A DNA stretch of 64,000 bases from Pseudomonadota bacterium (GTDB lineage Bacteria > Pseudomonadota > Alphaproteobacteria > Geminicoccales > Geminicoccaceae), in the NCBI GenBank assembly GCA_030549795.1, contig JAUQQO010000010.1:434001-498000 (forward strand), given 5' to 3'. The notes beneath the pieces are model-generated. The model was not told where the DNA came from and ran no database searches. It saw only the letters and a program-made list of their open reading frames with translations. This document shows positions 51,809 through 60,671 of the stretch, one piece after another. A program made the position numbers and the translations under genes. The stretch's first letter is position 1. Each line of letters opens with the position of its first letter.

Positions 51809-54460
51809 TCAACTGGCTGCCTCGAACACGGGCGGCGGGATCCGCGCATGCTCCCGCACCTCCGCGAAGGTTCCCTGCGCCACCACCCGCCCCCGTTCGA
51901 GCACGATCACGTGATCGAACTGGTGGGCCGCGGCGTGATCCTCGAGCGACCAAATCACGCTGCGTCCTTTCATCTCGTTGAGGATGGCGCTGCGAACCGC
52001 GTCGCGCTCGATGGCATCGAGTACGGCCGTGGCCTCGTGAAGCACGAGCATCTGCGGACGTCTGAGGATCTCTCGTGCGATCGCGAGTTTTTGCCGTTGG
52101 GGCAAGGAAAGTCGTGAGCATCCGACGCCGCAGTCGGTTTGCAGGCCGATTTCGATGACGGTGTCCTTAAGATCGTGTTGCGCGAGAATTTCTAAAAGGA
52201 GAGCGTGCACTCTTTCGTGTGCCTGGGCCTGACCGTAAACGATCTTGCCAAAAAGAACATTTTCCTGCACCGAGGCGGCTGGATTGTAGCGCTCGGGATC
52301 GAAAAAGGCGACTGCACCCGCATAACTCGGGGGCAACCGCTCGCGGAAGCGACGCCGTGCCGAGAGGATGCGGTGCTGCAACTCTTCGTCGATTAGCCCC
52401 AAGCGATGCCGTGCGACCACGAGCTTAAAGGGCAGCTCTAAAAGCCGGTCGCGTTCGTGCGATTTCAGGCGATCAAGACGGTCGATCGTGGTTCGCTGCA
52501 GGATGCTCTTGAAGAAAGGTAGATCATCCGGCGCAATGAAAGAAAACTGCCTATAATATTCATGATCGGCTGGCAGATTCGCGAACAGTTCGACCATCAT
52601 TTCGGCCAAGCGGTAGCCGACACGAACCAGGTCGTCGATCAGGCCGACTTCGTTCAGGATTGAGCGCACGTAGGGGTGCGCTGGGAGGCGGTGGAGGTCG
52701 AACACGCGTCCCACGGGATGGCCGAAGAGGAGATTTTCTGCGACGGTAGCGTTGGTATTGTACCGCTCGGGGTCGAAGGGCTCGACGAGCCGGCTGAGCC
52801 GCGGGTCGGATGCGAGCCGGGCGCGCATCGCACGGCGCGCTTCGAGTAGGCGCGAAGCGAGCTCTTCCCGCCCGGGTGGCAAAACGCCCTTTAAACCCAA
52901 TGCATAGACGTCGCGGTCGAGGGCCACGACGCGCAGGGCGTGGATCATCGCCGAGAGCCGTTGCTCGGGCGCGCTCAAGCCGAGCGCTTCCCAATCGATC
53001 CACTCGGCATTCGGATCATCGAGGGAGTTACCAGACGCAAGGGCCTCGCGACGCTCGCGCGGCTGAAGGCCATGCGGGGCAGGGTTGCCCGCCGACCCGC
53101 TCACCGGGCGTCGCTTAAGCCCATAGACGAGGTTATCGGCTATGGTTCCGCTCAAAAGGATCGGTTGATTGGCGATAAAGGCGATCTTTTCCGCCCGAAG
53201 CGGCTCTGACAGCTCGTGCAGCGCGACGCCGTTGACCGTCACCCGACCCGCGCTCGGCGAGACCAAGCCGGCGAGCACAAGGCTCAGCTCCTCGCGACCT
53301 CCGCCGGCCGGACCGATGAGGGCGATGTGGGCGGGCAGGGTGAGTTCGAGCGCGATGCCCTCGAGAATGTTTTCGCCGCTGTCCTCTTTGAGAGTAAGAT
53401 CCGTTACTTTGAGCACACCGTTTGAGAAGGAGGGGGAAGATCCGCTCTCGCCCACGAGCCGCTCCAACGGCTGCAAATCGGGGTGAACGAACTGGCTGAT
53501 CGTCTGCTCGTATTTCACGCGCACGTCGTACAAGTTTTGGTAATAAGTCAGGAGCTCTTTCCACGGTGCCGACAGATCTTTATGGGCGGCGACGACGGCC
53601 ACCAGCGCGCCGAGCGTGATATCGCCGTGGATCACCAGCCAGCCACCGATCGAAAAGAAGAAGAACGGCCCGAGCTGCGCGATGAAGTTGTTGAGGAATT
53701 TGATCAAGAACTTCTTTTTGTAAATTGCGAAGCGGATCCAGAAGATCTCGCCCAACTGGCGGGAAAAGCGCGCGAGCTCGTAGCGCGCCGTCCCGTGCGT
53801 GTGGATTTCTCGAATCGCCGTGCAGGTTTCGCTGATGCGCTCGGCGTTGCGCCGTACCTGTCGTATCCGTTGCTTGGCGAGCTCGTTGACCTGCCGCTGC
53901 AGCTTCGGGACGAAGTAAATCTGAAGAGGATAGAGGGCGATCGCTGCAAGTCCGAGGGTCGGATCTTGCATGAACATGAACGTCAAGATGGTGAGCAGCG
54001 TTCCACCCTGAAACGCGGGAACGGCGACCGCATCACCCACAAATCCGCCGAGCGCCTCGGTCTCGGCATTGATCATCTGCACGAGTTCTCCTTGGCTTAC
54101 TTTGCGGAAATGTGCCAAGGGAAAACGCAGGACGCTCTGATACAATTGATAGCGCAGGCGTCGCAGCATGCGCTCGGCGACGATGCCGGCATAAACATTC
54201 AGTACATATTTCAGCCCGCCGCCGATTAAAACCAAAAGGAGGAAGAGACCGCAAAGCGCGAACAGATAGTGCGTGCGGTCGAGGTCATACCCAAACAGAA
54301 CCCAAGGTCCATCAGGATCTCCCAACGCTCTATTGATGATGAGCTTGGGAAGCTCGAGCGAATAATAGAGCGGAGGAAAGGACAGCAACGTCAACGCTAA
54401 AATAATCAACTGTTGACGCCAGCTATATTTCAGAATGAAACGGAAAATCGTGGGCTCCAT
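51809..54460 (-). CDS. degenerate ABC exporter-like membrane protein with duplicated insert
   Basis: An 883-residue protein. Residues 15-300 are an ABC exporter membrane domain of about six helices. The ATPase domain is degraded. Walker A is GPAGGGREE (383-391, no Lys-Ser/Thr), the signature is LSLPQ (784-788), Walker B reads MLVLHEA instead of a D-E pair, and no switch His is visible. Between Q-loop (Q432, NLVYG 443-447) and signature lie about 330 extra residues holding two copies of FDPERYN...ENLLFG/ENVLFG (562-580 and 720-738). It is unlikely to hydrolyse ATP normally. It heads an operon with the cNMP-binding and cyclase genes. Confidence 0.8.
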   Translation of the reverse strand: MEPTIFRFILKYSWRQQLIILALTLLSFPPLYYSLELPKLIINRALGDPDGPWVLFGYDLDRTHYLFALCGLFLLLVLIGGGLKYVLNVYAGIVAERMLRRLRYQLYQSVLRFPLAHFRKVSQGELVQMINAETEALGGFVGDAVAVPAFQGGTLLTILTFMFMQDPTLGLAAIALYPLQIYFVPKLQRQVNELAKQRIRQVRRNAERISETCTAIREIHTHGTARYELARFSRQLGEIFWIRFAIYKKKFLIKFLNNFIAQLGPFFFFSIGGWLVIHGDITLGALVAVVAAHKDLSAPWKELLTYYQNLYDVRVKYEQTISQFVHPDLQPLERLVGESGSSPSFSNGVLKVTDLTLKEDSGENILEGIALELTLPAHIALIGPAGGGREELSLVLAGLVSPSAGRVTVNGVALHELSEPLRAEKIAFIANQPILLSGTIADNLVYGLKRRPVSGSAGNPAPHGLQPRERREALASGNSLDDPNAEWIDWEALGLSAPEQRLSAMIHALRVVALDRDVYALGLKGVLPPGREELASRLLEARRAMRARLASDPRLSRLVEPFDPERYNTNATVAENLLFGHPVGRVFDLHRLPAHPYVRSILNEVGLIDDLVRVGYRLAEMMVELFANLPADHEYYRQFSFIAPDDLPFFKSILQRTTIDRLDRLKSHERDRLLELPFKLVVARHRLGLIDEELQHRILSARRRFRERLPPSYAGAVAFFDPERYNPAASVQENVLFGKIVYGQAQAHERVHALLLEILAQHDLKDTVIEIGLQTDCGVGCSRLSLPQRQKLAIAREILRRPQMLVLHEATAVLDAIERDAVRSAILNEMKGRSVIWSLEDHAAAHQFDHVIVLERGRVVAQGTFAEVREHARIPPPVFEAAS

Positions 54461-54537
54461 GCTCCGATCGTGCTGCTCCGCTCAACGCATAGGGAAATGG
54501 GAGCGCCTCACTGCGCCCACCAGAGCCGAGGCCGGGC

Positions 54538-55932
54538 TCACCTCGGATGTGCGAAGTGGGGCGGCGAGCTTCGGATCGTAGTCCCCAAAGGCACGCGCAA
54601 CGATGCGCGCAGACCGCCTTCCGGTCGATTGGCGAGGGTTACGTCGCCGCCGTGGGCGCGTGCGATGCTGCGCGCGATCGACAGTCCGAGCCCGACACCT
54701 CCAGTCTCGCTGGACCGCGACGTCTCAAGGCGCACAAAGGGCTCAAAGACCTCCTCGAGCTTATCCGGTGGAATACCCGGTCCGTCGTCGTCGATGTGGA
54801 CCACCGCGTCCTCCCCGTCGCGCAAGAGAATGACGCGCGCCCGGCGGCCATAGCGCACGGCGTTCTCGATCAGATTGCGCAAGGCGCGGCGGATCGCGGC
54901 GCTGCGGATGCGGGCGACCAGGGGCTCGCTCGAAACGAGCTGCACCTCCCACCCGAGAGCCGCCAAGTCCTCGAGCAAACCCTCGACAAGGGCTGCGAAG
55001 TCGGTTTCGCGCACGGGCTCCACTTGTGCCTCTTCGCGCGCAAACGCTAAGGTGCTCTCCACTATCCGCTGCATCTCGTCGAGGGTGGCGATGATCTTCT
55101 GTTTCGCCTCTTCGTCCTCGAGGAGTTCAGCACGAAGCCGCAAGCTCGTGATGGGGGTGCGCAGATCGTGGCCGAGAGCGGCCAGAAGCCGCGTGCGGTC
55201 AGCGATGAAGCGCGCCAAGCGTTCTTGCATCCGGTTGAAGGCGGCGATCGCGCGCTTGACTTCTTCCGGACCGCGTTCGGCAAGGGCGGGGCCCGATTCG
55301 CCGCGACCGAAACGCTCGGCCGCGCGTGCGAGCTCGGCCAGCGGGCGGGTGGCGCGGCGGGTGCCGATGACGATGGCTGCGATGAGAAGCGCCGCGAGGA
55401 TCGCGAGCATCGCCGCGTAGGGACCGGCGAGGATCGGGACGGCGAAAGGCAGTAGCGGACGGGCGTTGAGCCAGCGTCCGTCGGAGAGAGCGACGGACAC
55501 GGCGGCGATGCCGCGCGGACGCCGCCAGGGTGTGCCATCCTCCTCCTCCTCGCCAAACAAGCGACCGCCGCGGGCAAGCGGCTCGATGCGCACCGCGCGC
55601 GGGTGAAGCCCGAGCTCGCGCGCCAGGCGGCGAGCCAGCGGGTGGCGCTGGTTTCCCTCCTCGCCCACGATCGGCTGGCGATCGAGCGTAAGGGCGAGGG
55701 AGGGGGTGGCGAACGCCCGCAGGACCGCCTCATGTTCTTCGGGGCGGGTGGCGGCTAAAAGACGCACCGCCGGTACGAGCTGCTCGAGGATGCGTTCACG
55801 GCCGAGGCGCGCGAGGACCCAGTGCCGCTCGTCGACGAAGATCCACCATACCACGAGCTGCGCGGCGGCAACCGCGAGCAGGACGAGGGTGACTAGCCGT
55901 CCGACGAGCGTCTTCGGATACAAGCGGATCAC
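54538..55932 (-). CDS. HAMP-containing sensor histidine kinase
   Basis: A 464-residue kinase of the EnvZ/RstB type. Two membrane helices (about 12-34 and 167-192) flank a roughly 130-residue periplasmic part. A HAMP linker (TRPLAELARAAERF), H-box ALGHDLRTPITSLRLRAE and ATPase motifs NLIENAVRYG, DDDGPGIP and GVGLGLSIA follow. GTG 55932 overlaps the response-regulator stop by 4 bp. Its signal is unknown; the ABC-like gene starts 77 bp downstream. Confidence 0.9.
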   Translation of the reverse strand: MIRLYPKTLVGRLVTLVLLAVAAAQLVVWWIFVDERHWVLARLGRERILEQLVPAVRLLAATRPEEHEAVLRAFATPSLALTLDRQPIVGEEGNQRHPLARRLARELGLHPRAVRIEPLARGGRLFGEEEEDGTPWRRPRGIAAVSVALSDGRWLNARPLLPFAVPILAGPYAAMLAILAALLIAAIVIGTRRATRPLAELARAAERFGRGESGPALAERGPEEVKRAIAAFNRMQERLARFIADRTRLLAALGHDLRTPITSLRLRAELLEDEEAKQKIIATLDEMQRIVESTLAFAREEAQVEPVRETDFAALVEGLLEDLAALGWEVQLVSSEPLVARIRSAAIRRALRNLIENAVRYGRRARVILLRDGEDAVVHIDDDGPGIPPDKLEEVFEPFVRLETSRSSETGGVGLGLSIARSIARAHGGDVTLANRPEGGLRASLRVPLGTTIRSSPPHFAHPR

Positions 55933-56654
55933 GCCCGCTCCACCTCCGCCTCGAAGCTGTAGCCACCGCCCCAGTGGGTGCGAATGAGTTCGGGTTTCTT
56001 CGGATCGCGCTCGATCTTGCGCCGCAGCCGCATGACCTGATTGTCGATCGCGCGATCGAAGGGGGCGGCCTCACGACCGCGGGTCAGATCCAAGAGCTGA
56101 TCGCGCGAGAGCACCATCTTGGGATGTTCGAGGAAGGCCGAGAGAAGGAGGAATTCGCCGGTGCTCAACGGCACGACCACGCCGTCTTCACCTATGAGTT
56201 CGCGGCGGCTGACATCTAAAATCCAGCGATCGAACTTGAGTCGATCGGCGGCGGGTCGGCCCCGGCGGGGCGGAAGAGCGTGGGTGCGCCGCAAGACGGC
56301 CTTGATGCGGGCTAAGAGTTCGCGCGGGTTGAACGGTTTGGTGACGTAATCGTCGGCGCCGATCTCAAGCCCCACGATCCTATCGGTTTCTTCGTCCAGG
56401 GCGGTCAACAGGACAACGGGGATTTGGCTCGTCGCACGCAAGTCGCGGCAGAGCGAAAGGCCGTCTTCTCCGGGCATCATGATGTCGAGGACGACGAGGT
56501 CGATCGCCGAGGTTTGCAGGATGCGGCGCGCTGACTGGGCGCTCTCGGCCGTGCTCACGCGAAAGCCGTGTTTGGCGAGATACCGGGCGAGCGGCTCGCG
56601 GATGTCCCGGTGGTCGTCGACGACGAGGAGATGGGGTTCCGGCTCCATGCGCAT
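55929..56654 (-). CDS. OmpR family response regulator
   Basis: A 241-residue regulator. Its receiver has VVDDHRDIREPLARYL, the phospho-Asp in LVVLDIMMPGEDG and the Lys in YVTKPFNPRELLARI. The winged-helix DNA-binding part (about 145-238) ends LIRTHWGGGYSFEAEVE. ATG 56654 was preferred by spacing to AAAGGGG; 56660 and 56648 are close alternatives. It forms the first gene of the regulator-kinase pair, divergent from the EF-hand gene. Confidence 0.9.
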   Translation of the reverse strand: MRMEPEPHLLVVDDHRDIREPLARYLAKHGFRVSTAESAQSARRILQTSAIDLVVLDIMMPGEDGLSLCRDLRATSQIPVVLLTALDEETDRIVGLEIGADDYVTKPFNPRELLARIKAVLRRTHALPPRRGRPAADRLKFDRWILDVSRRELIGEDGVVVPLSTGEFLLLSAFLEHPKMVLSRDQLLDLTRGREAAPFDRAIDNQVMRLRRKIERDPKKPELIRTHWGGGYSFEAEVERA

Positions 56655-56818
56655 GACCATGCCCCTTTGCTTTGCTCCACGCACCTCATCGCTTGTAACG
56701 AGCCGTCGCAAGGCGCGATCGCTCCCACAATTGACGACCAAGAGGCCGCCGAGCCGACAGAAGGGTGCGACAGGAGCCTGCTTCAAGTCCGCTCGTCAAC
56801 CGATCGGAGGGATTGGCC

Positions 56819-57340
56819 ATGAGCATGGAGCAGCAGCCCCGCGCGCAGGCGGCAAGCCGTACGCGAACATTTGCCCTTGTTTTGGGCGGAGCCCTTCTCG
56901 CGGGCGGCCTTCTGTGGGCGGGGGTTGCATGGGCCGAGCGCGCTTACGAGCTTCGCCCGCTTTCCTGGTTCCCGGGAGGCTTGATGGGTGGGCTCTTCTT
57001 CGAGCAGCTCGACAACGACGGTGATGGGCGGATCGCGCGGGCGGAGATGGAGGCCTTTCGGGCGGAGCGCGTGCGCAACGCCGACCGAAACGGCGACGGC
57101 CGCCTCGATCAGCTGGAGTTCGAGACCTTCTGGCTCGAACTCACCCGCCCGATGCGCATCCGCGCCTTCCAGTTCCTCGATGCCGACGGCGACGGGGTCG
57201 TCACCACCGCCGAGATCCAGCGCCTAAGCGACCGTCTCTTCACCCGCTTGGACCGCGACGGTGACGGCTATCTCACTCCTATGGCAGGGAAGGAGCGCGA
57301 GCGGCGTGGCGAACGTCGAGCAGGCTGTGCACGCGGATGA
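56819..57340 (+). CDS. exported or membrane-tethered four-EF-hand protein
   Basis: A 173-residue protein. One hydrophobic helix (about 18-38, ending AWAERAYE) is a signal peptide or anchor. It is followed by four calcium loops: DNDGDGRIARAE, DRNGDGRLDQLE, DADGDGVVTTAE and DRDGDGYLTPMA. The last loop lacks the final Glu. Ribosome site GGAGG precedes ATG 56819. It is divergent from the two-component pair, which may regulate it. Confidence 0.8.
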   Translation: MSMEQQPRAQAASRTRTFALVLGGALLAGGLLWAGVAWAERAYELRPLSWFPGGLMGGLFFEQLDNDGDGRIARAEMEAFRAERVRNADRNGDGRLDQLEFETFWLELTRPMRIRAFQFLDADGDGVVTTAEIQRLSDRLFTRLDRDGDGYLTPMAGKERERRGERRAGCARG

Positions 57341-57350
57341 GGGGCGAGGG

Positions 57351-57374
57351 CCGGCGGCGCGCGGGCGCCGCCGG
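57351..57374. terminator. GC hairpin between EF-hand gene and prpE
   Basis: A perfect 10-bp stem CCGGCGGCGC/GCGCCGCCGG with loop GCGG, 10 bp after the EF-hand stop. No T-run follows, so it may act as a rho-aided stop or transcript-end stabiliser. Confidence 0.4.
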
Positions 57375-57445
57375 TCATCGCGCCGCGTTGCCGGTCTCTC
57401 CCGGCCCGGTAAGCTGATCGAGGAGGTGAGCAGGGAGGACCGGCT

Positions 57446-59350
57446 ATGAGTCTTTACCGCAAGATCTGGCAGCGCAGTCTTGACGATCCGGAAGGCTTTT
57501 GGGCGGAAGCCGCAGAGGCGATCTCTTGGGAGCGTCGCTTCGACCGCGTCCTGGACCAGTCCCGTCCACCCTTCTATCGGTGGTTCGTTGGCGGACTGCT
57601 CAACACATGTTGGAACGCCGTCGATCGCCACGTCGCCGCCGGTCGCGCCAACCAGATCGCGCTCATTTACGACAGCCCGGTCACGAACACGATCCGTACC
57701 CTCACCTACGCCGAGCTTCAGGCTCAGGTTGCGCGCTTTGCCGGCGCCATGGTCCGCTTGGGCGTGCGCAAGGGCGACCGGGTCGTGATCTACATGCCCA
57801 TGGTGCCGGAGGCGGTGATCGCGATGCTCGCCTGCGCCCGCATCGGCGCCATCCATTCCGTCGTCTTCGGTGGCTTTGCGAGCCACGAGCTCGCCAAGCG
57901 GATCGAAGATGCCAAGCCCGTGCTCGTCGTCTCCGCCTCCTGCGGCATCGAGCCCGGGCGCATCGTGGCCTATAAGCCCCTGCTCGATGCCGCGATCGAA
58001 CAGTGTCAGCACAAGCCACAGCACTGTGTGATCCTGCAACGGCCGCAGCTCGAAGCAGAGCTCGTGCGCGGACGTGATCTCGAGTGGAACGAGGCGATCG
58101 CGGCCGCACATCCGGTGGATTGCGTGCCGGTGGCAGCGACCGATCCGCTCTACATCCTCTATACTTCGGGAACCACCGGCCAGCCCAAGGGTATCGTGCG
58201 CGACAACGGCGGCCACGCGGTGGCGCTCTTGTGGAGCATGCGCAACATCTACGGCGTGCAGCCCGGGGAGGTCTTCTGGGCGGCCTCCGACGTCGGCTGG
58301 GTAGTCGGGCACAGCTACATCGTCTACGGGCCGCTCTTTAATGGCAACACCACGATCGTCTACGAGGGCAAGCCGGTGGGCACGCCGGATCCCGGGGCGT
58401 TTTGGCGCGTGATTTCCCAGCACGACGTCAAAGTGCTCTTTACCGCGCCCACTGCCTTTCGAGCCATCAAAAAAGAAGATCCGGAAGGGCAATACATTAA
58501 AAAGTACGATCTTTCGCGTTTTCGGGCTCTTTTCCTTGCCGGTGAACGCTGCGATCCGGACACGCTTTTGTGGGCTCAGGCACAGCTCGGCGTGCCGGTG
58601 ATCGATCACTGGTGGCAAACCGAAACCGGCTGGGCGATCTGCGCCAACCCGCTCGGCATCGAGAAATTGCCCATCAAGCCGGGTTCGCCCACCGTGCCGA
58701 TGCCCGGCTATGATGTTCGCGTCCTCGACGATGAGGGCCGCGAATGCATCCCCGGTCAGCTGGGGGCGATCTGCATCAAATTGCCGTTGCCGCCTGCCTG
58801 TCTTCCCACACTGTGGAACGCCGATGAGCGTTTTGTGCAATCGTATCTTTCACGATATCCGGGTTACTATTTGACCGGAGATGCTGGCTTTAAGGATCAA
58901 GATGATTATCTCTTCATCATGAGCCGGATCGATGATGTGATCAACGTCGCCGGCCACCGGCTTTCCACCGGTGCAATGGAGGAAGTGTTAGCGGCGCACC
59001 CCGCAGTGGCCGAGTGCGCGGTGATCGGCGTCGCCGACGAACTCAAGGGTGAAGTGCCGCTCGGCTTTGTGGTGCTCAAGGCCGGTGTCGATCGACCGCA
59101 TGCCGAAATCGAGCGTGAGTTGATCGACAAAGTGCGAAACGAAATCGGACCGGTCGCCTCGTTCAAGCTCGTCACCATCGTCAAGCGACTGCCGAAGACG
59201 CGATCGGGTAAGATTTTGCGCGGTACGATGAAGAAGATCGCCGACGGGCAACCCTGGACCATGCCGGCCACCATCGACGACCCGGCGATCCTCGACGAGA
59301 TCAAAGAGGCGCTCGCGCGGCTCGGCTTTCCGCGTCAAACCCAGAGCTGA
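57446..59350 (+). CDS. prpE: propionyl-CoA synthetase
   Basis: A 634-residue acyl-AMP-forming ligase. It shows LYTSGTTGQPKGIVRDNGGH, DHWWQTETGWAI, TGDAGFKDQDDYLFIMSRID and the C-terminal lysine in KTRSGKILRGTMKKI. The NGGH and WWQTETGW variants fit PrpE more than Acs. It activates propionate, feeding either the methylcitrate/methylmalonyl routes or, via propionyl-CoA, odd-chain PHA. ATG 57446 follows GGGAGGA. No methylcitrate gene is near. Confidence 0.9.
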   Translation: MSLYRKIWQRSLDDPEGFWAEAAEAISWERRFDRVLDQSRPPFYRWFVGGLLNTCWNAVDRHVAAGRANQIALIYDSPVTNTIRTLTYAELQAQVARFAGAMVRLGVRKGDRVVIYMPMVPEAVIAMLACARIGAIHSVVFGGFASHELAKRIEDAKPVLVVSASCGIEPGRIVAYKPLLDAAIEQCQHKPQHCVILQRPQLEAELVRGRDLEWNEAIAAAHPVDCVPVAATDPLYILYTSGTTGQPKGIVRDNGGHAVALLWSMRNIYGVQPGEVFWAASDVGWVVGHSYIVYGPLFNGNTTIVYEGKPVGTPDPGAFWRVISQHDVKVLFTAPTAFRAIKKEDPEGQYIKKYDLSRFRALFLAGERCDPDTLLWAQAQLGVPVIDHWWQTETGWAICANPLGIEKLPIKPGSPTVPMPGYDVRVLDDEGRECIPGQLGAICIKLPLPPACLPTLWNADERFVQSYLSRYPGYYLTGDAGFKDQDDYLFIMSRIDDVINVAGHRLSTGAMEEVLAAHPAVAECAVIGVADELKGEVPLGFVVLKAGVDRPHAEIERELIDKVRNEIGPVASFKLVTIVKRLPKTRSGKILRGTMKKIADGQPWTMPATIDDPAILDEIKEALARLGFPRQTQS

Positions 59351-59476
59351 AGGCTAAAGCCGCGCGAGCGGCGATCGCCGCGGCGCGCTGTTGCCGACGG
59401 CCATCCGACAACGAAGGGGGTGGGCCTTGCCCGTTCTTTAGGAGTTCGATAACTAAGAACCAACAAAAACAGGGGG

Positions 59477-60646
59477 GTGATCTTGGCTTGTCGGCAGCAG
59501 GCCGAGTCCGGAGGTGCGGTGCTCACGTCGGCAGCCGTCGGCGGGCCGATTGGGGTCGATCCGACGCGCTGTGTGAGCCTGCAACGGCCGGCAGTTCCGT
59601 GCCGAGCGTGCGCGCGCGTGTGCCCGACCGAGGCGGTGCGGCTGGGTGAGCGATCGCTCTCGGTCGCGCTGGAGCGCTGCTTGGGTTGCGGCCGATGTGC
59701 TGCCGCCTGCCCCACGGAAGCGCTCGAGATCGCCGGCTTCGCCGAGCTGCCCGAAACCACGCTGCGGGTCGAGTGCGCCCGCGTGCCCGCGGGCGCCCGG
59801 CAGCCGGGTACCGCGGTGATTCGCTGTCTTGGCGGAATGCGCCCCGCCGCGCTGCGCGCGCATCTCGCGCGCGATGGTTCGCGAACGGTGGTCGTCGTCG
59901 ACCGTGGCTGGTGCGCGCAATGTCCGGCCGGAGGGTGTGCGCAGCCCTGGGAGGAGACGGTGCGCGGTATTCGCGCAGAGCTTGAGCGCCTCGGGGCGGC
60001 CTGTCGTGTTGAGGTTGTCCAGGAACCGCTACCGATCGAGATGGCGGGCCCGCCGCCGGCACCGCCCCACGAAGATCGGCGAGGGTTCGGGCGGCGCGCC
60101 TTCCTGCTCGCCCCGGGTGGAGCGCAGCCGCGCCGCGCCAACGCGCAACTCGAGGTATCGAGCGCGGGGCCGCCTCGCCGAATCGATCCTGCAGCGCTGC
60201 GCGCGCGCGCACGCGCGCTCGCTGTTCTCGCGGGCAGCGCGCGGGCACCGGCTGGACTCTTTCCCGATCTGATCGTCGCCGACAGTTGCTGCGATCGACG
60301 TCTGTGCGCCGCGAGTTGTCCGACCGGCGCGCTTACGCAGGACGGTGATGAGGAGGAGAGCCGACTCCGGTTCGACCCGGAGCTCTGCACCGGCTGCGGG
60401 TTGTGCGTTCGGCTTTGCCCTTCAGGCGCCCTCACCCTCCGGCCGTCCGGTGGCGCTGGCTCCGTCGCCGCCCGCGTGTTGCGGCGGCGCAGGCTCGTGC
60501 GTTGCGCGGCGTGCGGACAGTCCTTTTGGCCTCCTGCGCGAGGGGGGCTTTGTCCGTCCTGTGCGAACGATCAGGATCTCATGCGCTCTGTTCACCGGCT
60601 CTTGCGGGGCGCGGACGGCACCGCGCCAACATCGCAAGAGATCTGA
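59477..60646 (+). CDS. multi-cluster ferredoxin with C-terminal zinc-ribbon-like site
   Basis: A 389-residue iron-sulfur protein. Two N-terminal 4Fe-4S motifs (CRACARVCP around 42-50 and CLGCGRCAAACP 68-79), an extra Cys trio (146-154), two more 4Fe-4S motifs (CCDRRLCAASCP 271-282 and CTGCGLCVRLCP 304-315) and a CxxC...CxxC site (343, 346, 359, 362) follow in order. No signal peptide, so probably cytoplasmic. It precedes the molybdoenzyme gene by 25 bp. Start uncertain: GTG 59477, TTG 59483 (better spacing to AGGGGG) or GTG 59519 (GGAGG site). Confidence 0.75.
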   Translation: MILACRQQAESGGAVLTSAAVGGPIGVDPTRCVSLQRPAVPCRACARVCPTEAVRLGERSLSVALERCLGCGRCAAACPTEALEIAGFAELPETTLRVECARVPAGARQPGTAVIRCLGGMRPAALRAHLARDGSRTVVVVDRGWCAQCPAGGCAQPWEETVRGIRAELERLGAACRVEVVQEPLPIEMAGPPPAPPHEDRRGFGRRAFLLAPGGAQPRRANAQLEVSSAGPPRRIDPAALRARARALAVLAGSARAPAGLFPDLIVADSCCDRRLCAASCPTGALTQDGDEEESRLRFDPELCTGCGLCVRLCPSGALTLRPSGGAGSVAARVLRRRRLVRCAACGQSFWPPARGGLCPSCANDQDLMRSVHRLLRGADGTAPTSQEI

Positions 60647-60671
60647 CGAGCGAGGATAGGGAGGTAAGTTC

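Noticed and set aside
57224-58840. 538-residue minus-strand frame opposite prpE
   Set aside because: Shadow of the conserved prpE; no start site or motif.
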